64,000 nt of DNA from Geothrix sp. SG200 (GCF_022808935.1 NZ_JAKZFR010000001.1:1116001-1180000); one strand, 5' to 3'. Positions 1 through 9,836 are shown, counted from the first letter of the stretch. The notes: generated by a model from the letters alone, not told the origin. Translations and numbers: made by a program.

Positions 1-522
1 GCGCTCCTGAATGGGGAGTGGCTCCCTTGGCGACACGGTGATGGACGAGCTGCGGAGGACGACCTGGAAATCCAGGGGCAGCCACGCGGCGAGGAGGCGC
101 GTGTCCACGTAGATGTCATCGGAGTGGAGTTCCATCAAGGACCGGTCGAGCGGAAGGCCGCGGCCCGCCACCACCACCGTTCCCGCCGCGACGTCGAGAT
201 TGAAGCGGCGCTTCTCGTCGATGAAGAAGCCCGTGGCCCGTCCGCGGTTGGGGTCGACCTCGATGGCCAGGTCCAGCAAGCGGCACAGCTCACCCAGAGG
301 CACCAGCACGCCGTCCTTCACGGGGAATCCCGGGAAGGTGCTGCTGACCGTCGCCTGGTCGAGGCGCAGGGCGAAAAGGAAGACCTCCTCCTCGGAGCGG
401 TTCACGAGCATCCCCGGCTGGACGGTGGCGTCTGCGGGAGCCAAGCCTCCGGCATGCAGCATCGCCGCCACCCCCATGAGGGTCGGGCCCAGGAGGGCCT
501 TGCGGACGGCGAGGCGGCCCAT
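1..522 (-). CDS. Probable fimbrial outer-membrane usher, N-terminal part (runs off window)
   Basis: An open frame of 174 codons runs from an ATG at 522 to the window edge with no stop. The ATG follows directly on the chaperone stop (TGA then ATG). The product starts with a signal-like stretch (MGRLAVRKALLGPTLMGVAA). It continues with a segment of the type found at the N-terminus of usher-like proteins (GVLVPLGELCRLLDLAIEVD, then a short beta-rich GFFIDEKRRFNLDV stretch). In chaperone-usher systems the usher is the outer-membrane pore that takes chaperone-bound subunits and exports the fibre. The assignment rests mainly on its place right after a PapD-like chaperone; the barrel domain lies outside the window. 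It could instead be another periplasmic protein of the cluster. Confidence 0.6.
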   Translation of the reverse strand, partial: MGRLAVRKALLGPTLMGVAAMLHAGGLAPADATVQPGMLVNRSEEEVFLFALRLDQATVSSTFPGFPVKDGVLVPLGELCRLLDLAIEVDPNRGRATGFFIDEKRRFNLDVAAGTVVVAGRGLPLDRSLMELHSDDIYVDTRLLAAWLPLDFQVVLRSSSITVSPREPLPIQER

Positions 523-1368
523 TCAGGGGGTCGTCAGGATGGTTTCGGCGAACAGGCGGCCGCCATCCAGCACGGGCTGGGAGTAGGCGATTCGGATCCG
601 GCTGCCCGGAGGGATGGAACGGCCGCCGCGGATGGGCAGGGCCACGGTCCGGCCAGAATTCGGGGTGTAGACGGCCAGGCCCGAGGCCTCTGCCAGGACT
701 TCCGGGGCTCCGGCGGCCGGGAGAAGCGTGGCCTTGAGGTCGCCGTAGACCGACTGGTTGCCGTCGCGATTCAAGCGGAAGCGCAAGACGCCGCTCTTGA
801 GGTCAAAGGTGGGCGCGGTGATGGAGACGGTGGCGGATGTCTTGCCGTGCCGCACGATGAGGGGGATGGCGATTCCATAGACGGGCGTGAGCTTGATGGC
901 GATTCCTTTGGGCGCCTCCGCCGCGGCCTGGGGCGCGGGCGCCTCGGGAGGCACCGCGCGGAAGGTCATGTGCAGGCGGTATTCTCCCTCGGGCAGCTGG
1001 GCCGGCTTGCGCACCTGGATGCGCACCGTCTGGGATTCCCGGGGGTCGAGGGTCACCTGTCGCGGGGAGAAGCGGAACAGCGACCGGAGGTTCTCGGTGC
1101 CCGGATCGAATGCCAGCTCCCTGATGCCACCCGTCTCGTCCATCTCCATGCGCACGAGGGAGATCCGGAAGGTGGCCCGGGTCTGCCCGATGTTGGAGAG
1201 GTTCAGCTCGGCGCTCCGCTTGCGCTCCTCGAACACCACCCGGGTCGGGGCCACCAGGAGGTCGCCGATGCCTCCGTCGGCGGGAGGCGGCGGCGTTTGG
1301 GCCGGAAGACCGAGTGCGAGCAGACCGAGAAACAGGCAGGCGATGGCCCGGGGACGGAGACGAAGCAT
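523..1368 (-). CDS. PapD-like periplasmic pilus assembly chaperone
   Basis: 281 aa with a Sec signal peptide (hydrophobic residues about 8-24, then QTPPPPADGG). Residues about 37-160 look like the first immunoglobulin domain of fimbrial chaperones: a VAPTRVVFEERKRSAELNLS strand pair, then SPRQVTLDPRESQTVRI, the usual position of the donor strand and the Arg/Lys that anchors the subunit C-terminus. Such chaperones bind pilus subunits by donor-strand complementation and deliver them to the usher. The gene lies between a DUF4402-type subunit (upstream) and the usher start (downstream, zero spacing), which supports the role. It is longer than the classical 230-250 aa because of an Ala/Pro linker near residue 145. 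Confidence 0.8.
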   Translation of the reverse strand: MLRLRPRAIACLFLGLLALGLPAQTPPPPADGGIGDLLVAPTRVVFEERKRSAELNLSNIGQTRATFRISLVRMEMDETGGIRELAFDPGTENLRSLFRFSPRQVTLDPRESQTVRIQVRKPAQLPEGEYRLHMTFRAVPPEAPAPQAAAEAPKGIAIKLTPVYGIAIPLIVRHGKTSATVSITAPTFDLKSGVLRFRLNRDGNQSVYGDLKATLLPAAGAPEVLAEASGLAVYTPNSGRTVALPIRGGRSIPPGSRIRIAYSQPVLDGGRLFAETILTTP

Positions 1369-1390
1369 GAGACCTCAAGTACGGAGAAAA

Positions 1391-1414
1391 CCCAGGGCGC
1401 GGGTACGCCCTGGG
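1391..1414 (-). terminator. Hairpin between pilin and chaperone genes
   Basis: A perfect 9-bp stem (CCCAGGGCG / CGCCCTGGG) with a 6-nt loop is followed on the minus strand by TTTTC. It sits between the subunit gene stop (1436) and the chaperone start (1368). It resembles a partial intrinsic terminator that would leave more subunit than chaperone mRNA; this effect is inferred. Confidence 0.65.
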
Positions 1415-1435
1415 TGACCAGCGGATCAGCGGACC

Positions 1436-1978
1436 TCAGTTATAGGCGACCGTGACATTGAAGGTGCCGGTGTAGTCACCATCGGTCTGGTTGGCGCCGA
1501 GGGTCAGGGTGCCACCCACCGCAAAGATCTGCGCAGCGTTCGCCACATTGGGGAGCAGGCCCGTGGCGTTGCTCGTGGCGGCGGCGCCCTCGACCGAGGC
1601 GGTGAAATTGTTCACAGGCATGGCGGTGCCGGCACCGGTCAAGGTCACGCTGCCATTGCTCGGGAGGGTGATGGCATAGGTCGCGTTGCGCTTCCCGGTC
1701 ACCTTGAAGGTCGCCGCGCTGACGGAGCCGGTGGTGCCAAGGGCCGGATCGGTGGTCGTGCGGGTGTTGTTCTGGGGGTCCAGCGTCACGTCGCCGCCCG
1801 CGGTGCTCGCGAAGATGTCGCCGAAGCTCAGGCCACCATTGGTGAGGCTCACGGTGATGGGCACATAGATGCGGGCCGAGGCGGGGACGCTGGACGCCGT
1901 GGCGGTGGCGGACTGTGCGAAGGCGACCGGCGCGGCCAGAAGAAGGGCGCCCGCGAAGATACGGGAGAGCGTGTGCAT
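1436..1978 (-). CDS. DUF4402-type secreted protein, probable pilus subunit
   Basis: 180 aa starting at the ATG at 1978, which has an AGGAG six bases upstream; a longer frame to 2041 lacks this. Signal peptide: MHTLSRIFAGALLLAAPVAFAQ. The mature part is Thr/Ser/Ala/Gly-rich and all beta, with the features of the DUF4402 family: an early ITVSLTNGGLSFGDI segment, a central AATFKVTGKRNATYAITLPS strand pair, a GTLTLGANQTDGDYTGTFNV end and an aromatic last strand (VTVAYN). DUF4402 proteins are often encoded beside chaperone-usher genes and are thought to be fibre subunits. It is first in the cluster, followed by the chaperone and usher, which fits a major subunit. Confidence 0.75.
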   Translation of the reverse strand: MHTLSRIFAGALLLAAPVAFAQSATATASSVPASARIYVPITVSLTNGGLSFGDIFASTAGGDVTLDPQNNTRTTTDPALGTTGSVSAATFKVTGKRNATYAITLPSNGSVTLTGAGTAMPVNNFTASVEGAAATSNATGLLPNVANAAQIFAVGGTLTLGANQTDGDYTGTFNVTVAYN

Positions 1979-2388
1979 AAGTGGCTCCTGGAGGTGTTTG
2001 GAGGGGCGGACGTGAGCGAGGATGCCCCATGGCTCCCTCACCTCAGACCCGAGGCATTTCCGTTAGGGTTGCATAAATAAATCGTGAATATTCATGGGAA
2101 ATTTATACTGAGTGCGGTAATTGCCCAGGAGGATCAATGCCCGGCAAATTTCTTCCGGGGCGGCCGCAGGAATGGGCCATGCATGCCCTGCCAGCCTCAG
2201 AGCCAGTCGAATTCAGGCGGATCCAGATGGAACGCCGGAGGCCGCTCCACACGCGACGCCAGGCGCGAAACCAGGCCTGGCGAGCCTTCGAGAGGGAGGG
2301 TGCTGGGCTAGATCAGGGATGGGCGAACACGTCATACCCGGCTTGACGGCCAGCTTCGCCCCACACCTGAGTTTTGGTCGAAAAGCCA
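1979..2388. other. Intergenic region upstream of the pilus cluster
   Basis: About 410 bases without a supported gene. Bases 2071-2115 are unusually AT-rich for this genome and probably hold the promoter of the minus-strand pilus cluster, but no clear -35/-10 pair can be fixed. The short frames here overlap each other on both strands and look like chance. Confidence 0.4.
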
Positions 2389-2423
2389 GCGGGTGCCGGG
2401 ACACCGTGCATCCCGGCACCCGC
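2389..2423 (-). terminator. Intrinsic terminator of icd
   Basis: A perfect 13-bp stem (GCGGGTGCCGGGA with its complement) and a 9-nt loop lie 28 bases after the icd stop codon. On the minus strand it is followed by GGCTTTTCG, a short U-run. Confidence 0.75.
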
Positions 2424-2451
2424 GAGGTGCCTCTGGTTGTTCCGGCCTGGA

Positions 2452-4686
<2,235 letters not shown>

Positions 4687-4764
4687 TTATGGGCGTTTAC
4701 GGCAGCGCCGGGGCCTGGACCCCCGCTGTTCCGGCACAGGGCATTCAAGGCAGGCTCCCACGGC

Positions 4765-4786
4765 AAAAGCCCGCCATCAAGCGGGT
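4765..4786 (-). terminator. Terminator of the split 5'-nucleotidase unit
   Basis: A GC-rich stem (CCCGC / GCGGG plus a G-U pair, 6-nt loop) is followed on the minus strand by CTTTTG. It lies 57 bases past the stop of the metallophosphatase gene and before the icd start. Confidence 0.6.
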
Positions 4787-4842
4787 TTCCCTGTGGGGAC
4801 GGGGATTTGGGACTTCCGTCACTCCGGTCCTGGGCAAGCCCC

Positions 4843-5772
4843 TCAGCCCACCACCGGCATGGCAGCTCCGGAGGCTGCCCTGACCTCGCCGCGCGCCAGG
4901 GTGAAGTCCATGCGGCCGAGGTTCACGCCCCCGAATCCGACCTGGAACACGAGGGTTTCCCCCTGGGCCTGCTTCACCTTCACCGGCGCGTCCAGGAAGG
5001 TGTGGCTGTGGCCGCCGATGATGGCATCGATGCCCGCCACTCGGCCGGGCATCCGCAGGTCATCGTAGGCGGCGTCCTTCACGTCGTAGCCCAGGTGGGA
5101 GAGGACGACCACCAGGTCCACTTTCTCGACCTCCCGGAGCCGCTTCACCACGGGTTTCAGGCTCTCGAAGGGGTCCTTCCAGATGATGCCCTCGTGGTTC
5201 TTCGGGGCCACGAGGCCCGCGAAGGCCACGCCCACGCCCGTGATGCCCACCTTCACGCCCGGGAACTCCCGGACCATGTACGGGCGGATCCGCCTGGCCA
5301 GCTCGGGGGCACCCTTGCAGTCGAAGTTGCAGTTCAGGAAGGCGAAGGGCGGGTTCCGGTGCTGGAGCTTTTCCATGGACGCCATGGCCTCCACCAGCAT
5401 CTCCACGCCGTTGTCGAAGTCGTGGTTGCCCAGGGTGGTGGCGTCGTACCCGATCATCCGCATGAGCTGGTAGTCGAGCCGGCCCTTGTAGCGGTTGAAG
5501 TAGGGCGTCCCCTGGAAGGTGTCGCCGGCATCCAGCAGCAGCACGGGTCCCAGCTGGCTCCGGAGCTGCTTCACGAGGGTGGCCCGGCGGGCCATGCCGC
5601 CCTTGCCGCTGATGGCCCCGTTGCCAGGGCCGAAAGGTTCGATGCGCGAGTGGGTATCGTTGGTGTGCAGCAGGGTGATGCGACCCGCGGCCGGGGCTTC
5701 CGCGGCCTTCAGGGGCACCTGGGAAGCCACGGCGGCGGCACCGAGGGAGGCGAGGAAATGGCGGCGGTCCAT
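4843..5772 (-). CDS. Metallophosphatase half of a split 5'-nucleotidase (UshA-type N domain)
   Basis: 309 aa from ATG 5772. The N-terminus (MDRRHFLASLGAAAVASQV) is a twin-arginine signal. All five metal-binding blocks of the UshA/YhcR calcineurin-like domain are in order: LLHTNDTHS, LLDAGDTFQG, LGNHDFDNG, VVVLSHLGYD, IIGGHSHTF. Such enzymes hydrolyse nucleotides and other phosphoesters outside the cytoplasm. The chain stops after the catalytic domain; the substrate-binding domain is encoded by the gene just upstream (5781-6578), 8 bases away. The start at 5772 is preferred over longer frames because they overlap that gene and lack the Tat start. Confidence 0.85.
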   Translation of the reverse strand: MDRRHFLASLGAAAVASQVPLKAAEAPAAGRITLLHTNDTHSRIEPFGPGNGAISGKGGMARRATLVKQLRSQLGPVLLLDAGDTFQGTPYFNRYKGRLDYQLMRMIGYDATTLGNHDFDNGVEMLVEAMASMEKLQHRNPPFAFLNCNFDCKGAPELARRIRPYMVREFPGVKVGITGVGVAFAGLVAPKNHEGIIWKDPFESLKPVVKRLREVEKVDLVVVLSHLGYDVKDAAYDDLRMPGRVAGIDAIIGGHSHTFLDAPVKVKQAQGETLVFQVGFGGVNLGRMDFTLARGEVRAASGAAMPVVG

Positions 5773-5780
5773 GGGCGTTC

Positions 5781-6578
5781 CTAGAGCTTGAATGTCTTGT
5801 CGCGGATGGCTTCCAGGATCGGCACAGGCACGATGTAGCGCCCTGGCGCGGGCGGCAGCAGGTCCTTCCCCGCCTTGCCCAGGGCGGCGCACTGGTCCAG
5901 GAGCATCTGCCGCAGGGTGACGCCGGTGGTGAACGGCTTCCGCCCCTTCTTCAGGGTGGGGATGGAGTCGCCGCCTCCGTAGAGGTAGTCCGTGGTCGCG
6001 ACCTTCACCACGGCGGTGGGGTCGATGGGAGTTCCGTCTTCCCAGGTGACGATGAGCGTCGCCTGTTGGGGCGTGCCCTCGACCTTCACCTTCACGCCGG
6101 AGCAGGGTTCGCCGCCGCGGCGGAGCAGTCCCTCCTTCACCACCTGGATGACCTCGGCGCCGGTGAGCTCGATCACCACCAACTCATTTTCGAAGGGCAT
6201 CAGCTCGAAGATGTCACCCACCTTCAGCTGTCCCGGGCGCAGGTTGGCCCGCAGCCCGCCCCCATTGGTGATGGCGAAGCGCACCGGGGCGCCGACCAGG
6301 GGCTGGGCCGCCTGGCGCATGACGTCGGAGACCCAGTAGCCCAGCAGGTTCTCCTCGCCCCGCCTCCCGCGGAACACGCCCTGGGGCGCCTGCACCAGCG
6401 GCTGGCCGAAGCTGGCCCGGATTTCCTCCGCCAGAGGCGCGATGACCTTCTGGATCTCGGGGTCATCCGGGATTGCTTCGGTGACGGGGATGACTTCGGC
6501 CTTGGCGTCCGGCGATTGGGCCGCCAGGGGAGCGGCAAGCAGGAGGGCGACCAGGGCGCTAGCTGGCGATGGCTTCAC
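5781..6578 (-). CDS. 5'-nucleotidase C-terminal (substrate-binding) domain protein
   Basis: 265 aa with a Sec signal (MKPSPASALVALLLAAPLAA|QS). It matches the 5'-nucleotidase C-terminal domain: NLLGYWVSDVMRQ, the substrate loop NGGGLRANLRPG, DIFELMPFENELVVIELTG and the late DYLYGGGDSIP aromatic block that stacks on the base in UshA. On its own it has no metal site. The catalytic domain is the next gene downstream, so the two exported chains would have to pair. It overlaps the end of the upstream membrane-protein gene by 20 bases, which argues for one transcript. Confidence 0.85.
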   Translation of the reverse strand: MKPSPASALVALLLAAPLAAQSPDAKAEVIPVTEAIPDDPEIQKVIAPLAEEIRASFGQPLVQAPQGVFRGRRGEENLLGYWVSDVMRQAAQPLVGAPVRFAITNGGGLRANLRPGQLKVGDIFELMPFENELVVIELTGAEVIQVVKEGLLRRGGEPCSGVKVKVEGTPQQATLIVTWEDGTPIDPTAVVKVATTDYLYGGGDSIPTLKKGRKPFTTGVTLRQMLLDQCAALGKAGKDLLPPAPGRYIVPVPILEAIRDKTFKL

Positions 6579-7485
6579 GGGACAGGTCCTTCAGGGCGGT
6601 GCGGGCGGTGCGAACGGCGGCATCATGGGCCCAGTACAGGGCGGTGGCGCGCAACAGCCAGCCCATCAGCCAGCCGTTGAGCAGGGTGACAGCCAGCTGC
6701 AGGGCGAGGAACAGGCCGACGCGGAATGGGGTCCCGCCTCCCATCCGCCAAGCCAGGACCAGCACCAGGAAGGGCAGCAGCGACCTCAGGGCCGCGCCGC
6801 CAAGGGAGAGAAGGCTCCACTGGACAGGGTGCGTCCACAGCCGAAGGAAACAGTCGCTCAGGTGGGCGCGGTAGCCGCGGGGCGGGCCGGCTGCGCGCCC
6901 CAGGCGGCAGAACCACCACTGGAGGTTCAGGGCCGCCACCGCCGCCATCCAGAGCAGGGGCCGGCCGAAGAAGGCGGTCCAGCCCAGACCGTCGATTCCG
7001 AGGCCTCCGAGCCAGGTCAGGACGATGTCCCCGAGCCAGGCGAGGAGGCCTATCGGAAGAAATCCGATGAGGACCGTGTCCAGGGCGCCCAGCAGCCAGG
7101 AGCCCAGCCGGGCCTTCAAGCCCGCACGCTCCGCCTGCATGCGCCAGCCGCACCACAGGACAATCACGAGGCCCAGGCCGAAGAGGTGCACCGTCGGGGA
7201 ATTCGCCAGGCGATGCTGAAGCCCGCCGTTCTCCCACAGCTCCCAGACGTCCCGGGCGCTGATGCGCTCGCCCCAGTGGCTGGGCAGGGCGCTCCAGCCC
7301 GCGGCCCGGCGCAGGTGGCCGGCCCAGCCCAGCACGGGTCCCAGGAGCACCAGCAGCCACCCGATCATGAGGCCCCAGCCCCAGCGGCTGAAGCCGCCGC
7401 GCAGGGCGGGGCGGAGGAAGCGCCAGGGATCCCTGGGCGCAAGCGAATCCTCGGTGTGGATGGTGGTGGGGCGATCCTCGGTCAT
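6559..7485 (-). CDS. Multi-pass inner-membrane protein of unknown function
   Basis: 308 aa from ATG 7485 (MTEDRPTTIH). Longer in-frame starts run into the divergent trp promoter. About six hydrophobic segments can be seen, for example near residues 38-58 (GWGLMIGWLLVLLGPVLGWAG), 105-122, 140-175, 185-200, 230-255 and 265-290. Soluble loops are Arg/Trp-rich, and the C-terminus ends ALKDLSREAIAS. I recognise no family motif. It is the first gene of a three-gene minus unit with the split 5'-nucleotidase; the frames overlap by 20 bases. A role in export or nucleotide/phosphate handling would only be a guess. Confidence 0.6.
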   Translation of the reverse strand: MTEDRPTTIHTEDSLAPRDPWRFLRPALRGGFSRWGWGLMIGWLLVLLGPVLGWAGHLRRAAGWSALPSHWGERISARDVWELWENGGLQHRLANSPTVHLFGLGLVIVLWCGWRMQAERAGLKARLGSWLLGALDTVLIGFLPIGLLAWLGDIVLTWLGGLGIDGLGWTAFFGRPLLWMAAVAALNLQWWFCRLGRAAGPPRGYRAHLSDCFLRLWTHPVQWSLLSLGGAALRSLLPFLVLVLAWRMGGGTPFRVGLFLALQLAVTLLNGWLMGWLLRATALYWAHDAAVRTARTALKDLSREAIAS

Positions 7486-7519
7486 GGCCGTCCGCAAGCA
7501 ATCCTTCATCAAACCACAC

Positions 7520-7549
7520 TTGACAGGGCCCGCGTGGATGGGGTTACAT
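7520..7549 (+). promoter_or_regulatory. Putative sigma-70 promoter of the trp operon
   Basis: A perfect TTGACA at 7520-7525 is followed after 18 bases by TTACAT (7544-7549), or after 17 bases by GTTACA. Transcription would start about 7555-7557, at or next to the ATG of the leader peptide (7557). Confidence 0.6.
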
Positions 7550-7556
7550 CGGTTCC

Positions 7557-7649
7557 ATGACGCTGTCCTCCCTGTCCCTTCGCCAGGGCTCCCTTCACGG
7601 GGCCTGGTGGTGGCGTGCGGGCTCGGACGGCTCCCTGTGCGAGGCCTAG
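7557..7649 (+). CDS. trpL: trp operon leader peptide (TrpL)
   Basis: A 30-codon frame, ATG 7557 to TAG 7649, with residues MTLSSLSLRQGSLHGAWWWR followed by ten more. Three consecutive TGG (Trp) codons lie at 7605-7613. Tryptophan is normally among the rarest residues, so three in a row in a tiny frame just upstream of trpE, followed by an attenuator, is diagnostic of a control peptide. Ribosome stalling on these codons when charged tRNA-Trp is scarce should leave segment 7618-7627 free to form the antiterminator. No ribosome-binding site can exist if transcription starts at 7555-7557, so translation may be leaderless. Confidence 0.88.
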   Translation: MTLSSLSLRQGSLHGAWWWRAGSDGSLCEA

Positions 7650-7705
7650 CGGCCCACGCCAACCCGGACCTTCCGAGCCCGACCATCCGGTCGGGCTTTT
7701 TCTTT
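7618..7705 (+). promoter_or_regulatory. Transcription attenuator of the trp operon
   Basis: Two exclusive pairings can be read. Antiterminator (2:3): CGGGCTCGGA at 7618-7627 with TCCGAGCCCG at 7672-7681, a perfect 10 bp. Terminator (3:4): GCCCGACC at 7677-7684 with GGTCGGGC at 7689-7696, 4-nt loop, then TTTTTCTTT at 7697-7705. The two share 7677-7681, so only one can form. Segment 2 begins five bases after the last Trp codon, so a ribosome stalled there masks segment 1 and favours the antiterminator, as in the classical trp design. trpE starts 97 bases after the U-run. Confidence 0.9.
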
Positions 7706-7801
7706 GATGTTTTCCGGTGGTTCCGCGCTTCGCGCACACCCCCCAGCCCCCACACACCCCACCCGGCAAAGCCGGTCTGTGGTTTTCTCAAGGTCTTCCC
7801 C

Positions 7802-9187
7802 ATGCACCTGATCCGACACTCGCTTCCTGCGGATCTGCTTACGCCCCTCGCCGCCTACCTGGCCCTGCGCCCGGCGGGCGCCAGCCTGCTGCTGGAATCC
7901 TGCGATCAGGGCGAGCGGGTGGGGCGCCACAGCTTCGTGCTGTTGGAGGGTTCCGCCGAATGCCGCCTGGCCCCTCCGGCCCGGGGCTGGATCGAATCTC
8001 TGCGGGCCCTGGCGGGGCCGCCGCCCGCCGGCGCCCTCCATGATCCCGCCGCGGAGCTGCCAGCGTTCAAGGTGCCCCTTCCCATCGGCGTGGGCTGCGC
8101 TGGTTACCTCGGCTTCGAGGCCGTGGGGGCCATGGAACCGTCACTGCCCCAGCCCGCCCGGGACAGCCTCGGCCTTCCCGGTCTCTGGGTGCGCCGCTTC
8201 GACACGGCCCTGGTCTTCGACCACCTGCACCAGGTGGCGGAACTTCAGACGCTGGACGCAGAACCGGAGGCCGGGTTCCGCCGCCTCCGCGGCCTCCGGG
8301 AGCAGCTCCTGGCGGGCGTCCGCGATCCGGGTTCCGCCGCGCCGGCTCCGCGAGCCGCCGCCCAGGTGGCCCGTGAGACCTACGAAGGCATGGTCCGCGC
8401 CGCCCAGGATCGGATCCTGGACGGCGACGTCTACCAGCTCGTACCCAGCCAGCGATTCCGCATCGAGAATCCGCCGCGGCCCCTGGAAGCCTACCGCCGC
8501 CTCCGCCGCCTGAACCCGAGCCCTTATGGCTTCCTGTTGGAGTGGGGGGACTTCTCCCTGGTGGGCGCTTCGCCGGAGATGCTGGTGCGGGTGCAGGACG
8601 GCGAGGCCGAGACCCTCCCCATCGCCGGCACCGTGCCCCGCGGCGAGAGCGCGGAGGAGGATGCGGCGCGGTTCGAGGCCCTGAAGCGAGACCCCAAGGA
8701 ACTGGCCGAGCACCAGATGCTGGTGGATCTGGCCCGCAACGACCTGGGCCGCGTGGCCGTTCCCGGCGGTGTCCGGGTGGAGAAGCCCCTCGCCCTCCAG
8801 CGCACGAGCCACGTGCTGCACCTCACCACCACCGTGAAGGCCAAGCTCCGGGAGGGCGTGGATGCCCTGGACGTGCTGGCGGCAGCCTTCCCGGCAGGCA
8901 CCGTGAGCGGCGCCCCCAAGCTGCGCGCCTGCCAGCGCATCGCGGAACTGGAAGGGGAGATGCGCGGGCCCTACGGCGGCGTGCTGCTGCGTCTGGGGAC
9001 GGATGGCGCCCTGGACACGGCCCTCATCCTGCGAACGGCAGTCTATGCGGACGGCGTCGCCCACATTCAGGCCGGCGCCGGCGTGGTGCGGGCCTCCAAG
9101 CCCGAATCCGAATACTTCGAGACCCTGCACAAGCTGGGCGCCATCGCGCAGGCCCTCGGCGTCCAGCTGCCCGGAGCCTCCCGATGA
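7802..9187 (+). CDS. trpE: Anthranilate synthase component I
   Basis: 461 aa starting MHLIRHSLPADLL at ATG 7802. It converts chorismate with ammonia from TrpG to anthranilate, the first step of tryptophan synthesis. The N-terminal LLLES motif (residues 29-33), which in known TrpE proteins forms the tryptophan feedback site, is intact. The catalytic C-terminal half has the family blocks YQLVPSQRF, NPSPYGFLLEWGDFSLVGASPEMLVRV, LPIAGTVPRGES, ELAEHQMLVDLARNDLGRV, FPAGTVSGAPKLRA and the ending IQAGAGVVRASKPESEYFET. It is slightly shorter than enterobacterial TrpE. Its stop overlaps the trpG start (ATGA). Confidence 0.96.
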   Translation: MHLIRHSLPADLLTPLAAYLALRPAGASLLLESCDQGERVGRHSFVLLEGSAECRLAPPARGWIESLRALAGPPPAGALHDPAAELPAFKVPLPIGVGCAGYLGFEAVGAMEPSLPQPARDSLGLPGLWVRRFDTALVFDHLHQVAELQTLDAEPEAGFRRLRGLREQLLAGVRDPGSAAPAPRAAAQVARETYEGMVRAAQDRILDGDVYQLVPSQRFRIENPPRPLEAYRRLRRLNPSPYGFLLEWGDFSLVGASPEMLVRVQDGEAETLPIAGTVPRGESAEEDAARFEALKRDPKELAEHQMLVDLARNDLGRVAVPGGVRVEKPLALQRTSHVLHLTTTVKAKLREGVDALDVLAAAFPAGTVSGAPKLRACQRIAELEGEMRGPYGGVLLRLGTDGALDTALILRTAVYADGVAHIQAGAGVVRASKPESEYFETLHKLGAIAQALGVQLPGASR

Positions 9188-9804
9188 TCCTCCTCATTGA
9201 TGCCCTGGATTCCTTCACCTACAACCTGGTGCAGGCCTTCGAGACGCTGGGCGCCCCGGTGAAGGTCGTCCGCCACGACGCCATCACCCTCAACGAGGCC
9301 AGGGCCCTCAGGCCCGAGGCGGTGGTGCTGTCGCCGGGGCCCGGCCACCCCACCGAAAGCCCGGCCCACATGGCCCTGGCGGGCTCGGATTGGGACATTC
9401 CCATGCTCGGCGTCTGCCTGGGCCACCAGGCCCTGGCGGCGGCCAGCGGGGGGAAGGTCATCCGCGCCCAGGAACCCCTCCACGGCGAAGCCACGCCCCT
9501 GGAGCATGACGGGACGGGCCTCTTCCAGGGTCTGCCCCATGGCCTCCCCGTGGGCCGGTACCACAGCCTGATCGCCGACTCCGCCACGCTTCCCGGTTGT
9601 TGGCGCGTCACGGGCCGCAGCCCCGGCGGGGAGATCATGGCCATGGCCCACCGGGAGCTGCCCCGCTGGGGCGTGCAGTTCCATCCCGAGAGCATCCTCA
9701 CGCCGGACGGTCCGGCCATGCTCGCCAATTTCCTCCGAATGGCGACGTCGCCTTCGCAGGCCATCGATTCGTTCCGATCGGCTGGGCGACATAAGGGGCC
9801 CTAA
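9184..9804 (+). CDS. trpG: Anthranilate synthase component II (glutamine amidotransferase)
   Basis: 206 aa starting MILLIDALDSFTYNLVQAFE. This class I glutamine amidotransferase feeds ammonia to TrpE. The triad is present: Cys78 in GVCLGHQ, His167 and Glu169 in FHPES. The oxyanion/adjacent block SPGPGHPTE (residues 50-58) is also typical. There is no fused phosphoribosyltransferase domain; TrpD is separate. It overlaps trpE by four bases. The last 15 residues (AIDSFRSAGRHKGP) go beyond the usual end and carry into a hairpin region. Confidence 0.95.
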   Translation: MILLIDALDSFTYNLVQAFETLGAPVKVVRHDAITLNEARALRPEAVVLSPGPGHPTESPAHMALAGSDWDIPMLGVCLGHQALAAASGGKVIRAQEPLHGEATPLEHDGTGLFQGLPHGLPVGRYHSLIADSATLPGCWRVTGRSPGGEIMAMAHRELPRWGVQFHPESILTPDGPAMLANFLRMATSPSQAIDSFRSAGRHKGP

Positions 9805-9836
9805 GGGGAAACCCAGTACCGCGCTGGCTTTCCCCT
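9804..9836 (+). other. Intercistronic hairpin between trpG and trpD
   Basis: AGGGGAAACCCAG (9804-9816) can pair with CTGGCTTTCCCCT (9824-9836) with one mismatch and a 7-nt loop. There is no U-run, so it is more likely an mRNA-processing or stability element than a terminator. It lies in the only appreciable gap (53 bases) of an otherwise overlapping operon. Confidence 0.55.

Noticed and set aside
7557-7801. A T-box or tryptophan-binding (TRAP) site upstream of trpE
   Set aside because: No T-box bulge sequence and no GAG/UAG repeats; the Trp-codon leader with overlapping stems explains the region.
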